A stretch of DNA of 7,332 bases from an uncultured Kangiella sp. (GTDB lineage Bacteria > Pseudomonadota > Gammaproteobacteria > Enterobacterales > DSM-103792), in NCBI GenBank assembly GCA_946481205.1, contig CAMLNB010000176.1, positions 1-7,332 of the forward strand, written 5' to 3'. Below, piece after piece: positions 1-5,938 of this stretch. Within the stretch, counting starts at the first letter, position 1. Each line of letters begins with the position of its first letter. Both the position numbers and the translations under genes were made by a program. The notes beneath the pieces were generated by a model that had not been told where the DNA came from, did no database searches, and saw only the letters and a program-made list of their open reading frames with translations.

Positions 1-38
1 TACAGGCCCAGTCCGTTGCTGGTGACGATTGCGACCAT
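1..38 (-). CDS. N-terminus of a minus-strand gene, cut by the window edge
   Basis: Reading leftwards, an ATG at 38-36 opens a frame giving MVAIVTSNGLGL before the window ends. A strong Shine-Dalgarno sequence (GGGGA, complement of 46-50) lies 7 nt ahead of the ATG, which is the main reason to believe the start. From memory, openings of the type MVAIV-x-x-N-x-LGL occur in very long surface or secreted proteins (haemagglutinin-like or RHS/YD-repeat proteins) of gammaproteobacteria. Twelve residues cannot establish this, so the family is a guess. The gene is transcribed divergently from metK; no promoter for it was recognised. Confidence 0.5.
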   Translation of the reverse strand, partial: MVAIVTSNGLGL

Positions 39-333
39 CTTGGTTTCCCCTTTTTATTTATCGACCAAGGCTTCCAATACCCTGGTGAACATCAACGCTG
101 CATTTATGGGCTTACCGGATGGTAGCGAGTGCGATGCAGCCGAATTCGCACCTTTCTATTTACTTTTGTCCGGAATGCCAGCAAGCGAATTAAGGGGTCG
201 GCCATAAATTCATTGCGCGCCTCAGAATCAGCTGCAGGTCGTAAACCCTTTTGAGTCCGCTGAGCCAACGACGGATGCATAACGTAGGAGCAACCGGTAA
301 TAGTCTTCGGCCTTATCGCAAACCCGATCCGCT
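39..333. other. Divergent intergenic region upstream of metK
   Basis: About 300 bases lie between the leftward gene start at 38 and the metK promoter. Apart from the ribosome binding site of the leftward gene (46-50) I see no convincing gene, RNA gene, riboswitch or strong terminator here. A 63-codon plus-strand open frame at 16-207 has no ribosome binding site and a composition unlike a protein. No MetJ-type box or SAM aptamer was recognised. Confidence 0.5.
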
Positions 334-362
334 GTGATTTAGCCATCCAAACGCTGTACAAT
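334..362 (+). promoter_or_regulatory. Probable sigma70 promoter of metK
   Basis: A -10 element TACAAT (357-362, 5 of 6 to TATAAT) is preceded at 17 bp by GTGATT (334-339), a weak -35 (3 of 6 to TTGACA). Transcription would start near 369, giving a leader of about 50 nt. The -10 has the same sequence as that proposed for ahcY at 4240-4245. Confidence 0.5.
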
Positions 363-373
363 GCCTGCCCACT

Positions 374-392
374 GCCGCCGGTTACCGGCCGC
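374..392. repeat. GC-rich palindrome in the metK leader
   Basis: GCCGGT-T-ACCGGC (377-389) is a perfect inverted repeat around T383. It extends to 374-392 with one mismatched pair (376/390). It sits just downstream of the predicted transcription start and 14 bases before the metK ribosome binding site. It could be a dimeric repressor operator or an RNA stem; the single-base centre fits a protein-binding DNA site better than a hairpin loop. The binding protein is unknown. Confidence 0.45.
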
Positions 393-418
393 AAAACCCG
401 TTCTTAGAGGTTGTACCC

Positions 419-1612
419 ATGTCTGAGTACCGTGTATTCACGTCGGAATCGGTGTCGGAAGGCCATCCGGACAAGGTCGCTGACCAGATTTCGGACGCCG
501 TGCTGGATGCCATCATTTCGGAAGACCAATACGCCCGCGTGGCCTGTGAAACCTTGGTCAAGACTGGTGTTGCGATTGTCGCCGGCGAGGTCACGACCTC
601 GGCCTGGGTTGATCTGGAGCAGCTGGTGCGCGATGTCATTCTGGACATCGGCTACACCTCGTCCTCGGTCGGCTTTGATGGCGCGACCTGCGGCGTGCTG
701 AACCTGATCGGCAAGCAGTCGGTCGACATTGCCCAGGGCGTCGATCGGGCCAAGCCGGAAGATCAGGGCGCGGGCGACCAAGGCTTGATGTTCGGCTACG
801 CCACCAACGAAACCGATGCGCTGATGCCGGCACCAATCCAGTACTCGCACCGTCTGGTCGAGCGCCAAGCCGAGGCGCGCAAGAGCGGCCTGCTGCCGTG
901 GCTGCGCCCGGATGCCAAATCGCAAATCACTTTCCGTTACGAAAACGGCAAACCGGTCGCGGTCGACGCGGTGGTGTTGTCGACCCAGCACAACCCGGAC
1001 GTCAAATACAGCGACCTGCGCGAAGGCGTCATGGAGCTGATCATCAAGCAAGTGATCCCGGCGCAGTGGATTCACAAAGACACGCAGTTCCACATCAACC
1101 CGACCGGCTCGTTCATCATCGGTGGCCCGGTTGGTGATTGCGGCCTGACTGGTCGCAAGATCATCGTCGATTCCTACGGCGGCATGGCCCGTCACGGTGG
1201 CGGCGCGTTTTCGGGTAAGGATCCGTCGAAAGTCGATCGCTCGGCCGCTTACGCTGGCCGCTATGTCGCGAAGAATATTGTCGCGTCCGGCTTGGCGGAT
1301 CGCTGCGAGATTCAGGTCTCGTATGCCATTGGTGTCGCGCAGCCGACCTCGATCTCGGTCAACAGCTTCGGCACCGGCAAAGTCAGTGATGACAAGCTGG
1401 TTGAATTGATTCGCCGCCATTTCGATCTGCGCCCGTACGGCCTGACCAAGATGCTCGATCTGCTGCACCCGATTTACCGCCCGACCGCCGCTTACGGCCA
1501 CTTTGGTCGTACCCCGGGTGTCATCGAATACAAAGGCAAGCAGTACAACACCTTCACTTGGGAACGCACTGACAAGGCCGAGGCGCTACGCGCCGATTCC
1601 GGTTTGAAGTAA
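419..1612 (+). CDS. metK: S-adenosylmethionine synthetase (methionine adenosyltransferase)
   Basis: Cytoplasmic enzyme that makes S-adenosylmethionine from methionine and ATP, releasing phosphate and diphosphate; it feeds all SAM-dependent methylation. The 397-residue product is slightly longer than the E. coli enzyme (384) and complete. Family signatures are present in order: [17 protein letters not shown] at residues 15-31 (His16, Asp18 and Lys19 at the ATP/metal site), GAGDQG at 117-122, [10 protein letters not shown] at 242-251 (Arg246, Lys247), and the glycine-rich phosphate loop GGGAFSGKD at 260-268. The ATG start has AGAGG at 406-410, 8 nt upstream, and the preceding promoter fits. It ends in its own terminator (1634-1665), so it is probably monocistronic or only partly read through into glsA. 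It supplies the methyl donor whose by-product is removed by ahcY in this window. No SAM riboswitch is seen upstream. Confidence 0.98.
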   Translation: MSEYRVFTSESVSEGHPDKVADQISDAVLDAIISEDQYARVACETLVKTGVAIVAGEVTTSAWVDLEQLVRDVILDIGYTSSSVGFDGATCGVLNLIGKQSVDIAQGVDRAKPEDQGAGDQGLMFGYATNETDALMPAPIQYSHRLVERQAEARKSGLLPWLRPDAKSQITFRYENGKPVAVDAVVLSTQHNPDVKYSDLREGVMELIIKQVIPAQWIHKDTQFHINPTGSFIIGGPVGDCGLTGRKIIVDSYGGMARHGGGAFSGKDPSKVDRSAAYAGRYVAKNIVASGLADRCEIQVSYAIGVAQPTSISVNSFGTGKVSDDKLVELIRRHFDLRPYGLTKMLDLLHPIYRPTAAYGHFGRTPGVIEYKGKQYNTFTWERTDKAEALRADSGLK

Positions 1613-1633
1613 ACGTTTGAAAGAAGTGTTAGC

Positions 1634-1665
1634 GACAACGGCTCCTGCGGGAGCCGTTGTTGTCT
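1634..1665 (+). terminator. Intrinsic terminator after metK
   Basis: An 11-bp perfect stem (1635-1645 with 1650-1660, ACAACGGCTCC/GGAGCCGTTGT) closes a TGCG tetraloop 22 nt after the metK stop codon. The following tail (TGTCTGT) is only moderately T-rich, so some readthrough into glsA is possible. Confidence 0.75.
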
Positions 1666-1689
1666 GTGCCAGCTGATATGAACATTAAT
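1660..1689 (+). promoter_or_regulatory. Possible promoter of glsA
   Basis: TTGTCT (1660-1665, 4 of 6) and ATTAAT (1684-1689, 4 of 6) are spaced by 18 bp and lie 30 nt before the glsA start. The match is weak and overlaps the end of the metK terminator. It is offered because glsA otherwise depends on readthrough. Confidence 0.3.
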
Positions 1690-1718
1690 CGCAACATGCC
1701 GGAACAGGACGCCAACCC

Positions 1719-2630
1719 ATGGATGAACAACAGCTGCTGAATGAAATTGCGCGTGATGTCCAACCACTGCTCGGCCAGGGCCGTGTAGCCAATTACATTC
1801 CGGCGCTCGCTCAGGTCAACCCACAGCAGTTCGGCATCGCACTGGCAACGGTCGAAGGTGAAGTCTGTGGTGCTGGCGATTGGCAAACGCAGTTCTCGGT
1901 GCAGAGCGTCGCGAAAACGTTCTCGCTGGCACTCGCGCTCGCACACGATGGTGAGCAGCTGTGGCAACGGGTTGGTCGTGAACCATCCGGTAATCCGTTC
2001 AACTCGCTGGTGCAGCTGGAATACGAGCACGGTATTCCGCGTAACCCATTCATCAATGCCGGTGCCTTGGTCGTAGTCGATCGCTTGCTGACGCTGACCG
2101 GTGACAGCTGGACCAGTGTGCGCGATTTTCTGCGTGTGGAAACGGGTAATACACAAATCGATTTCGATGCCGAGGTCGCCAACTCCGAAGCCAGTTACGG
2201 CCACCGCAATGCCGCGCTCGCCCATTTCATGGCGAGCTATGGCAATCTGGAAAATCCGGTCGGTGAAGTATTGCGGCATTACTTTCAGCAATGCGCGCTC
2301 AGCATGAACTGCGCCGAACTGGCGCAAGCCGGTTTGTTTCTCGCCCGTCACGGCATCCGTGCCGACGGCAGCCGCTTATTGAGTCGCAGCGATGCCAAAC
2401 GAATGAATGCAGTGATGCTGACCTGCGGCACTTACGATGCCGCCGGCGAATTCGCCTACCGCGTCGGCCTGCCCGGCAAAAGCGGCGTCGGTGGTGGGAT
2501 TCTGGCGATTGTGCCGGGACGTTACAGCCTGTGTGTCTGGAGCCCAGGATTGGATAGCCACGGCAATTCGGTGGCCGGCGTCGAAGCCCTGGATTTGTTT
2601 ACCACCAGGACTGGCTTATCGATATTCTGA
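1719..2630 (+). CDS. glsA: Glutaminase, serine-dependent beta-lactamase fold
   Basis: Hydrolyses L-glutamine to glutamate and ammonia in the cytoplasm (EC 3.5.1.2). The 303-residue length fits bacterial glutaminases (E. coli YbaS 310, YneH 308). The hallmarks are present: NYIPAL at residues 25-30; the catalytic S-x-x-K as Ser63-Val-Ala-Lys66; EPSGNPFNS at 88-96; the NPFINAGA segment at 109-116; CGTYD at 236-240 with Tyr239; and KSGVGGG at 254-260. No signal peptide or regulatory domain is attached. The ATG at 1719 is the first start in frame with a usable Shine-Dalgarno sequence (AGGAC at 1706-1710, 8 nt spacing), although it is weak. The gene follows metK by 106 bases across a terminator and converges with the minus-strand gene at 2743-3111. 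No functional link to SAM metabolism is implied by position alone. Confidence 0.96.
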   Translation: MDEQQLLNEIARDVQPLLGQGRVANYIPALAQVNPQQFGIALATVEGEVCGAGDWQTQFSVQSVAKTFSLALALAHDGEQLWQRVGREPSGNPFNSLVQLEYEHGIPRNPFINAGALVVVDRLLTLTGDSWTSVRDFLRVETGNTQIDFDAEVANSEASYGHRNAALAHFMASYGNLENPVGEVLRHYFQQCALSMNCAELAQAGLFLARHGIRADGSRLLSRSDAKRMNAVMLTCGTYDAAGEFAYRVGLPGKSGVGGGILAIVPGRYSLCVWSPGLDSHGNSVAGVEALDLFTTRTGLSIF

Positions 2631-2633
2631 AAG

Positions 2634-2705
2634 TGTAGGGCCGCACCTCGCAGCGTTTCGGACTCAGTAAGTTCATTGAGGCGAAGCCGCTACGCGGACT
2701 CCTAC
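2634..2705. repeat. REP-like extragenic palindromic element
   Basis: In the 112-base gap between the convergent genes glsA and 2743-3111, TGTAGGGCCGC (2634-2644) faces the inverted sequence GCGGACTCCTAC (2694-2705). The right half folds by itself: CCGC (2687-2690) pairs with GCGG (2694-2697) around TAC, extended by AG/CT across a bulged A. Read on the minus strand it starts GTAGGAGTCCGC and runs into AGCGGCTTCGCC, which resembles the GTAGGAGCGGCTT class of REP sequences common between genes of Xanthomonadaceae and pseudomonads. Only one copy is in the window, so repetition in the genome is inferred. Confidence 0.38.
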
Positions 2706-2742
2706 CACTCTTTTGCACATCGTCACGGCAAAATCAGAACGC

Positions 2743-3111
2743 TCAGAACAGCGCGGCCTTCAGATCGAGTTCATGATCCGGTGCACCGCGTAGAAAGCGG
2801 TTGCTGTCAATATCGATTCCGCATGCGACATGAAAGATGGTCTCAGAATAGTGCTGACCTGCCGTTGAGGCATGACGGGCATTGACCACCAAACGCGCCC
2901 ACTGCCCGGGCAGAAGCCGGATCGCGTTGTGAATGGCATGACGTTCCGGCTGCCCTCCGTGTGGCGTACCGAGCATCCCAAGCACAAACGCGCCGGCTTT
3001 TTCCGGCACGATCCGCAGCACGTCGACAGTTCCGGGCACGCTGGCCAGTGCTTCGGTGCTGATTGACTGCGGCGCAAAGCCTTCCCATTCGACGAGCCGA
3101 TGGCGCTGCAC
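2743..3111 (-). CDS. Conserved-looking hypothetical protein, GTG start
   Basis: I do not recognise the function. With a GTG start at 3111-3109 the product is 122 residues, acidic to neutral, with no signal peptide or membrane segment and a two-part look: a beta-rich stretch (VDVLRIVPEKAGAFVLGML, residues 29-47) and LLPGQWARLVVNARHAS (66-82) leading into QHYSETIFHVACGID (86-100). The pattern of LxPGQWxRxxxN followed by an aromatic-rich strand recalls small uncharacterised proteins I have seen in gammaproteobacteria, but I cannot name the family. The GTG was chosen because GGAG (complement of 3118-3121) sits 6 nt before it. An in-frame ATG at 3138-3136 (131 residues) and a TTG at 3309 (188 residues) lack a Shine-Dalgarno sequence. 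It converges on glsA and could be the downstream partner of the minus-strand gene at 3399-3959, although 287 bases separate them. Confidence 0.6.
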   Translation of the reverse strand: MQRHRLVEWEGFAPQSISTEALASVPGTVDVLRIVPEKAGAFVLGMLGTPHGGQPERHAIHNAIRLLPGQWARLVVNARHASTAGQHYSETIFHVACGIDIDSNRFLRGAPDHELDLKAALF

Positions 3112-3398
3112 AATGCACTCCGCCACTTCGGGAACCATGGGAAAAGCTCGGGCGAGGCCAACCCGCTCCTTCGAACGCGGCGCACCGCGCGTCGCCTTGG
3201 TCCAAAGAATCTCAACAATCTGAATAGCAAGCAAGGCATCACCTACGAAACGCTGTTGTGTCAGAAACAACGTCGCACATACCAAACTACATGGGCGAAT
3301 CCGAAGCAAGCGCTAATGATCACCGAAGAAGCACGAACGCGTTCTTTTCCGATCAAGAAATGCTTCGAATGCATGAGCGCAGCGGTAATCGGCGTCGA
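3112..3398. other. Gap between two minus-strand genes
   Basis: No supported gene. On the minus strand the frame of the downstream gene stays open back to 3309, with plausible amino-acid composition (for instance VGDALLAIQIVEILW), so this could be the remnant of a longer reading frame, but there is no initiation signal. No terminator with a T-run was found behind the gene at 3399-3959. Confidence 0.4.
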
Positions 3399-3959
3399 CT
3401 AATTGAGAAGCCTGTTGCTTTGACCGACCTCATCGGAGGTATGCCGAAGCTGGGCAATCTTTTGCTCTGCTTCCTGCTTGGTCATGACATCTTGCTCTGC
3501 GAGCCAGACAAATTTATTTATTTCTTTGTCTATCTCATTTTCCGGGTTTATTTCTCCATACCACGACAGGAGCTGTTGCTTTCTCCTGGCAAAGATTTCA
3601 TTCAGGACGAGGTCGTGGTCCTTCCCTTGAATCACCCAGATGGAGCCTTTATCAGCACTGAGAACCGTATAGCCCACTTTCGTAAAGTGGAACCACACCA
3701 GACATACCAGTCCTACGGGTAGCCAGATAACTCCCCCGAGTTTTAGTAGTGGTCCAATTAACCCGATTAGGCACCATAGAATTCCTACATTCCTGAGCCA
3801 GGTGTTCTCTTCTCTCCGAATGGACGTCTTCTTCGATATGTCTCCATATGCAATATCAACGCTGTCGGAGCCGGTTCTATCTTCGTAGGAAAAGCTGAGG
3901 TATTGATCGTTGAACTCGAATACATGCTTATTGGATAGTTTCTTTTGCTCGATCTGCAT
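3399..3959 (-). CDS. Small membrane protein with SHOCT-like C-terminus, unknown function
   Basis: Function not recognised. The 186-residue product starts at ATG 3959-3957, preceded by a strong GGGGGA Shine-Dalgarno sequence 4 nt upstream; the in-frame ATG at 4043 has none and adds a low-complexity leader. Residues 1-55 are hydrophilic (SFSYEDRTGSDSVDIAYGDI at 22-41). Two adjacent hydrophobic segments follow at about 57-71 and 75-92. Residues 93-135 are basic and strand-like, and the C-terminus (FVWLAEQDVMTKQEAEQKIAQL, 150-171) is a short amphipathic helical pair resembling a SHOCT domain. Similar two-segment proteins of unknown role occur in gammaproteobacteria, as far as I recall. Its base composition is clearly AT-richer than metK, glsA and ahcY, which suggests later acquisition. 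Both termini of the chain probably face the cytoplasm if the two segments form a hairpin (inference). Confidence 0.75.
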   Translation of the reverse strand: MQIEQKKLSNKHVFEFNDQYLSFSYEDRTGSDSVDIAYGDISKKTSIRREENTWLRNVGILWCLIGLIGPLLKLGGVIWLPVGLVCLVWFHFTKVGYTVLSADKGSIWVIQGKDHDLVLNEIFARRKQQLLSWYGEINPENEIDKEINKFVWLAEQDVMTKQEAEQKIAQLRHTSDEVGQSNRLLN

Positions 3960-4215
3960 ATTTCCCCCAAACGGGTAAACGGTTGACGCGTCTGCTTCGC
4001 GCATGCTTCTGAATCTACTTGAAGGCATTCTTGCTACCCTCACTTCCCGCGATCATGCATCACAATCGGCGTTGCGCCTACCGCAACTTCAGATCGTCGC
4101 CACCTTGATGAGTCAGGCCTCCTCATGCTGGTGGTACCGACCAAGACCTGCCTCTACTAACGAAGTACCTACCGACGGCCACCATGGCCTACATTGGACC
4201 GGAAATCATCCAGAG
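3960..4215. other. Gap between divergent genes upstream of ahcY
   Basis: This stretch separates the leftward gene (start 3959) from the ahcY promoter. It holds the GGGGGA ribosome binding site of the leftward gene (complement of 3963-3968) and little else that I can support. An imperfect inverted repeat, ATGAG...CTCAT around an AGGCCT core, lies at about 4107-4125. A plus-strand open frame from 4003 to 4380 runs through the riboswitch and is not a gene. Confidence 0.45.
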
Positions 4216-4245
4216 CTGACCATCCCACCCCACCTAGGCTACAAT
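4216..4245 (+). promoter_or_regulatory. Sigma70 promoter of ahcY
   Basis: CTGACC (4216-4221, 4 of 6 to TTGACA) and TACAAT (4240-4245, 5 of 6 to TATAAT) are separated by 18 bp. Initiation is expected near 4251-4253. This places the 5' end of the RNA at the base of the hairpin at 4253-4277 and includes the whole SAH riboswitch in the leader (about 190 nt). Confidence 0.65.
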
Positions 4246-4252
4246 TGCTTCC

Positions 4253-4277
4253 CCGCCAGCCCCCATGGGGTTGGCGG
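4253..4277 (+). promoter_or_regulatory. Stable hairpin at the predicted 5' end of the ahcY mRNA
   Basis: An 11-bp stem (4253-4263 with 4267-4277, one G-U pair at 4259/4271) closes a three-base loop (4264-4266). No T-run follows, so it is not a terminator. Its place between the promoter and the aptamer suggests a 5'-end RNA stabiliser or a pause site that spaces transcription before the riboswitch folds (inference). It is not part of the SAH aptamer core. Confidence 0.6.
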
Positions 4278-4285
4278 TCCTGCCT

Positions 4286-4403
4286 CCCGGTCAAGGGGCG
4301 CTGCAACGGTGGTCTGTTTTGGTACGGTTGGTAAGTACCCCATCGCCAGGCTTGAACGGGGCAACTTGAGCTCAGGGTAACGGGCTCGGTTTCAACGGCG
4401 CCC
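4286..4403 (+). promoter_or_regulatory. S-adenosylhomocysteine (SAH) riboswitch aptamer
   Basis: The RNA binds SAH and controls the downstream SAH hydrolase gene, the commonest target of this class. Conserved core elements are readable: GGGCGCTGCAACGG at 4296-4309, GCCAGGCTTG at 4345-4354 and TTTCAACGGCGCCC at 4390-4403. Helix P1 is GGGCGC (4296-4301) with GCGCCC (4398-4403), six GC pairs. P2 is 4307-4312 with 4340-4345, extended by GGTAC/GTACC (4321-4325, 4335-4339). The characteristic pseudoknot pairs CCCGGTCAAG (4286-4295) with CTTGAACGGG (4351-4360): nine of ten pairs, one G-A mismatch. An additional stem is possible between TTGAGC (4366-4371) and GCTCGG (4384-4389). Members of this class turn expression on when SAH is high. 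Confidence 0.93.
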
Positions 4404-4436
4404 AAAGTGAAAACTCAACTTGTTTAACTTTGGGAG
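4401..4436 (+). promoter_or_regulatory. Expression platform: helix that sequesters the ahcY Shine-Dalgarno
   Basis: CCCAAAGT (4401-4408) is fully complementary to ACTTTGGG (4427-4434), with a second short stem inside (4411-4414 with 4422-4425). The right arm contains the GGG of the Shine-Dalgarno sequence GGGAG (4432-4436), which lies 6 nt before the ahcY ATG. The left arm begins with the CCC that closes aptamer helix P1 (4401-4403 with 4296-4298). The two helices therefore exclude each other: SAH-bound aptamer frees the ribosome site, unbound RNA hides it. There is no U-tract, so control should be translational. Confidence 0.8.
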
Positions 4437-4442
4437 CTGCGT

Positions 4443-5858
4443 ATGAACGCCGTCATCAATTCTTCATTCAAAGATTTCCATGTGGCCGATATGGCCTTGG
4501 CCGACTGGGGCCGCAAGGAAATCCGCATTGCCGAAACCGAAATGCCCGGTCTGATGACCGTGCGCGAGGAGTACGCCAAGCAGCAGCCGCTGAAAGGCGC
4601 GCGTATTGCTGGCTCGCTGCACATGACCATTCAGACCGCCGTGCTGATTGAAGCGCTGGCAGCGCTGGGTGCCGAAGTGCGTTGGGCTTCGTGCAATATT
4701 TTCTCGACGCAAGATCACGCCGCCGCCGGCATCGCCGCGGCCGGCATTCCGGTGTTTGCCTACAAAGGCGAAACGCTGGATGACTACTGGGAATACACCC
4801 ACAAGATCTTCACCTGGGAAAATGATCGTCACGCCAACATGATTCTGGACGATGGCGGTGATGCGACGCTGCTGCTGATGCTCGGCTCGCGCGCCGAGAA
4901 AGATCGCAGCGTGATCAGCAAGCCAACCAATGACGAAGAGAAGGCGCTGTACGCCTCGATTGCCCGCTACCTCGACAAGGATCCGACTTGGTACTCGAAG
5001 CGCTTGGTCTGCATCAAGGGCGTGACCGAAGAAACCACCACCGGCGTCAAGCGTCTGTATGACCTCGCCAAGAAAGGTGAACTGCCGTTTCCGGCGATCA
5101 ACGTCAACGACTCGGTGACCAAATCCAAGTTCGACAACCTGTACGGCTGCCGCGAATCGCTGGTCGATGGCATCAAGCGCGCCACCGACGTGATGATCGC
5201 CGGCAAGATCGCTGTCGTTGCCGGTTATGGCGATGTCGGCAAGGGTTGTGCGCAATCGCTGCGCGGTTTGGGCGCCACGGTCTGGATCACCGAGATCGAT
5301 CCAATCTGCGCGCTGCAGGCCGCGATGGAAGGTTATCGCGTTGTCACCATGGAACATGCCGCTGACAAGGCCGATATTTTCGTCACCGCCACCGGCAACT
5401 TCGATGTCATTACCCACGACCACATGGTCAAGATGAAGCACAACAGCATCGTCTGCAACATCGGCCACTTCGACAGCGAAATCCAAGTCGCGGCGATGAA
5501 GAAATACCAGTGGGAAAATATCAAGCCGCAAGTCGATCACATCATTCTGCCGAACGGCAATCGGGTGATTCTGCTCGCCGAAGGTCGCTTGGTGAACCTG
5601 GGCTGCGCCACCGGCCATCCGAGCTTTGTGATGTCGAACAGCTTCACCAATCAGGTGCTGGCGCAGATCGAACTGTGGACCCGTGGTGAGAATTACAAGA
5701 ACCAGGTCTATGTGCTGCCGAAGCATCTGGATGAGAAAGTCGCCCGTCTGCATTTGAAGAAGATTGGCGCCGAGCTGACTCCGCTGACCAAGGCTCAGGC
5801 CGATTACCTCGGCATCAAACAGGAAGGTCCGTACAAGCCGGAACACTACCGGTATTGA
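4443..5858 (+). CDS. ahcY: S-adenosylhomocysteine hydrolase (adenosylhomocysteinase)
   Basis: Cytoplasmic NAD-dependent enzyme that reversibly cleaves S-adenosylhomocysteine to adenosine and homocysteine, relieving product inhibition of methyltransferases and returning homocysteine to methionine. The 471-residue chain is the longer bacterial/plant type, carrying an insertion of about 40 residues (around 151-191, [18 protein letters not shown] onward) relative to the human enzyme. Substrate-domain residues are intact: [11 protein letters not shown] at 60-70, Asp136, Glu197 in EETTTG, Lys227 and Asp231 in [15 protein letters not shown] (222-236), and Cys236. The NAD-binding Rossmann loop is GYGDVGKG at 261-268. 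The C-terminus ends KPEHYRY, whose lysine and tyrosine reach the cofactor of the neighbouring subunit in known structures. The ATG follows GGGAG by 6 nt, and this site is under riboswitch control (4286-4436). The gene is monocistronic, ended by the terminator at 5866-5896. Confidence 0.99.
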   Translation: MNAVINSSFKDFHVADMALADWGRKEIRIAETEMPGLMTVREEYAKQQPLKGARIAGSLHMTIQTAVLIEALAALGAEVRWASCNIFSTQDHAAAGIAAAGIPVFAYKGETLDDYWEYTHKIFTWENDRHANMILDDGGDATLLLMLGSRAEKDRSVISKPTNDEEKALYASIARYLDKDPTWYSKRLVCIKGVTEETTTGVKRLYDLAKKGELPFPAINVNDSVTKSKFDNLYGCRESLVDGIKRATDVMIAGKIAVVAGYGDVGKGCAQSLRGLGATVWITEIDPICALQAAMEGYRVVTMEHAADKADIFVTATGNFDVITHDHMVKMKHNSIVCNIGHFDSEIQVAAMKKYQWENIKPQVDHIILPNGNRVILLAEGRLVNLGCATGHPSFVMSNSFTNQVLAQIELWTRGENYKNQVYVLPKHLDEKVARLHLKKIGAELTPLTKAQADYLGIKQEGPYKPEHYRY

Positions 5859-5865
5859 TGCCGTG

Positions 5866-5896
5866 AAAAAGGGCGCCAAATGGCGCCCTTTTTTTT
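5866..5896 (+). terminator. Strong intrinsic terminator after ahcY
   Basis: GGGCGCC (5871-5877) pairs with GGCGCCC (5882-5888) around AAAT. The stem is extended by an A-run (5866-5870) against the start of a run of eight T (5889-5896). It begins 7 nt after the stop codon. The A-run on the left could also give some termination in the opposite direction. Confidence 0.95.
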
Positions 5897-5938
5897 CAGT
5901 TTTTCGCATTGATCATTCGGCCTTGTAAGGACACAGGC

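Noticed and set aside
16..207. Plus-strand open frame of 63 codons at the left edge
   Set aside because: It overlaps the start of the leftward gene, lacks a Shine-Dalgarno sequence and resembles no known small protein.
363..418. SAM riboswitch ahead of metK
   Set aside because: The leader is only about 50 nt and contains one palindrome; no core of a known SAM aptamer class can be fitted.
404..1501. Minus-strand open frame of 365 codons opposite metK
   Set aside because: It lies fully antisense to the clear metK gene, has no ribosome binding site, and its Asp/Arg/Val/Ala-rich composition is the usual mirror of a GC-rich gene.
1629..2351. Minus-strand open frame opposite glsA
   Set aside because: It is a shadow of glsA, runs through the metK terminator, and has no start signal.
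2760..3242. Second minus-strand open frame overlapping 2743-3111
   Set aside because: It is Arg/Ser/Pro-rich and low in recognisable structure. The alternative frame has GGAG-6-GTG and a protein-like pattern.
3258..3722. Plus-strand open frame of 154 codons opposite the 3399-3959 gene
   Set aside because: The minus-strand frame has a strong Shine-Dalgarno sequence, sensible membrane segments and a family-like layout; this one has none of these.
4003..4380. Plus-strand open frame leading into the ahcY leader
   Set aside because: It crosses the promoter, hairpin and riboswitch, has no ribosome binding site, and its composition is not protein-like.
4464..5909. Minus-strand open frame of 481 codons opposite ahcY
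   Set aside because: It is antisense to ahcY and starts inside the T-rich terminator tail. Its length is explained by codon bias on the other strand, and it shows no recognisable domain.
5908..5917. ATTGATCATT as an Fnr- or Crp-type operator upstream of the regulator
   Set aside because: Only the six-base core TGATCA is palindromic, and the second half-site at the spacing required for this family is missing.
5909..5938. Upstream TTG start for the Crp/Fnr-family gene
   Set aside because: The TTG lies just after the ahcY terminator T-run with no ribosome binding site; AAGGA-7-ATG at 5939 is far better.
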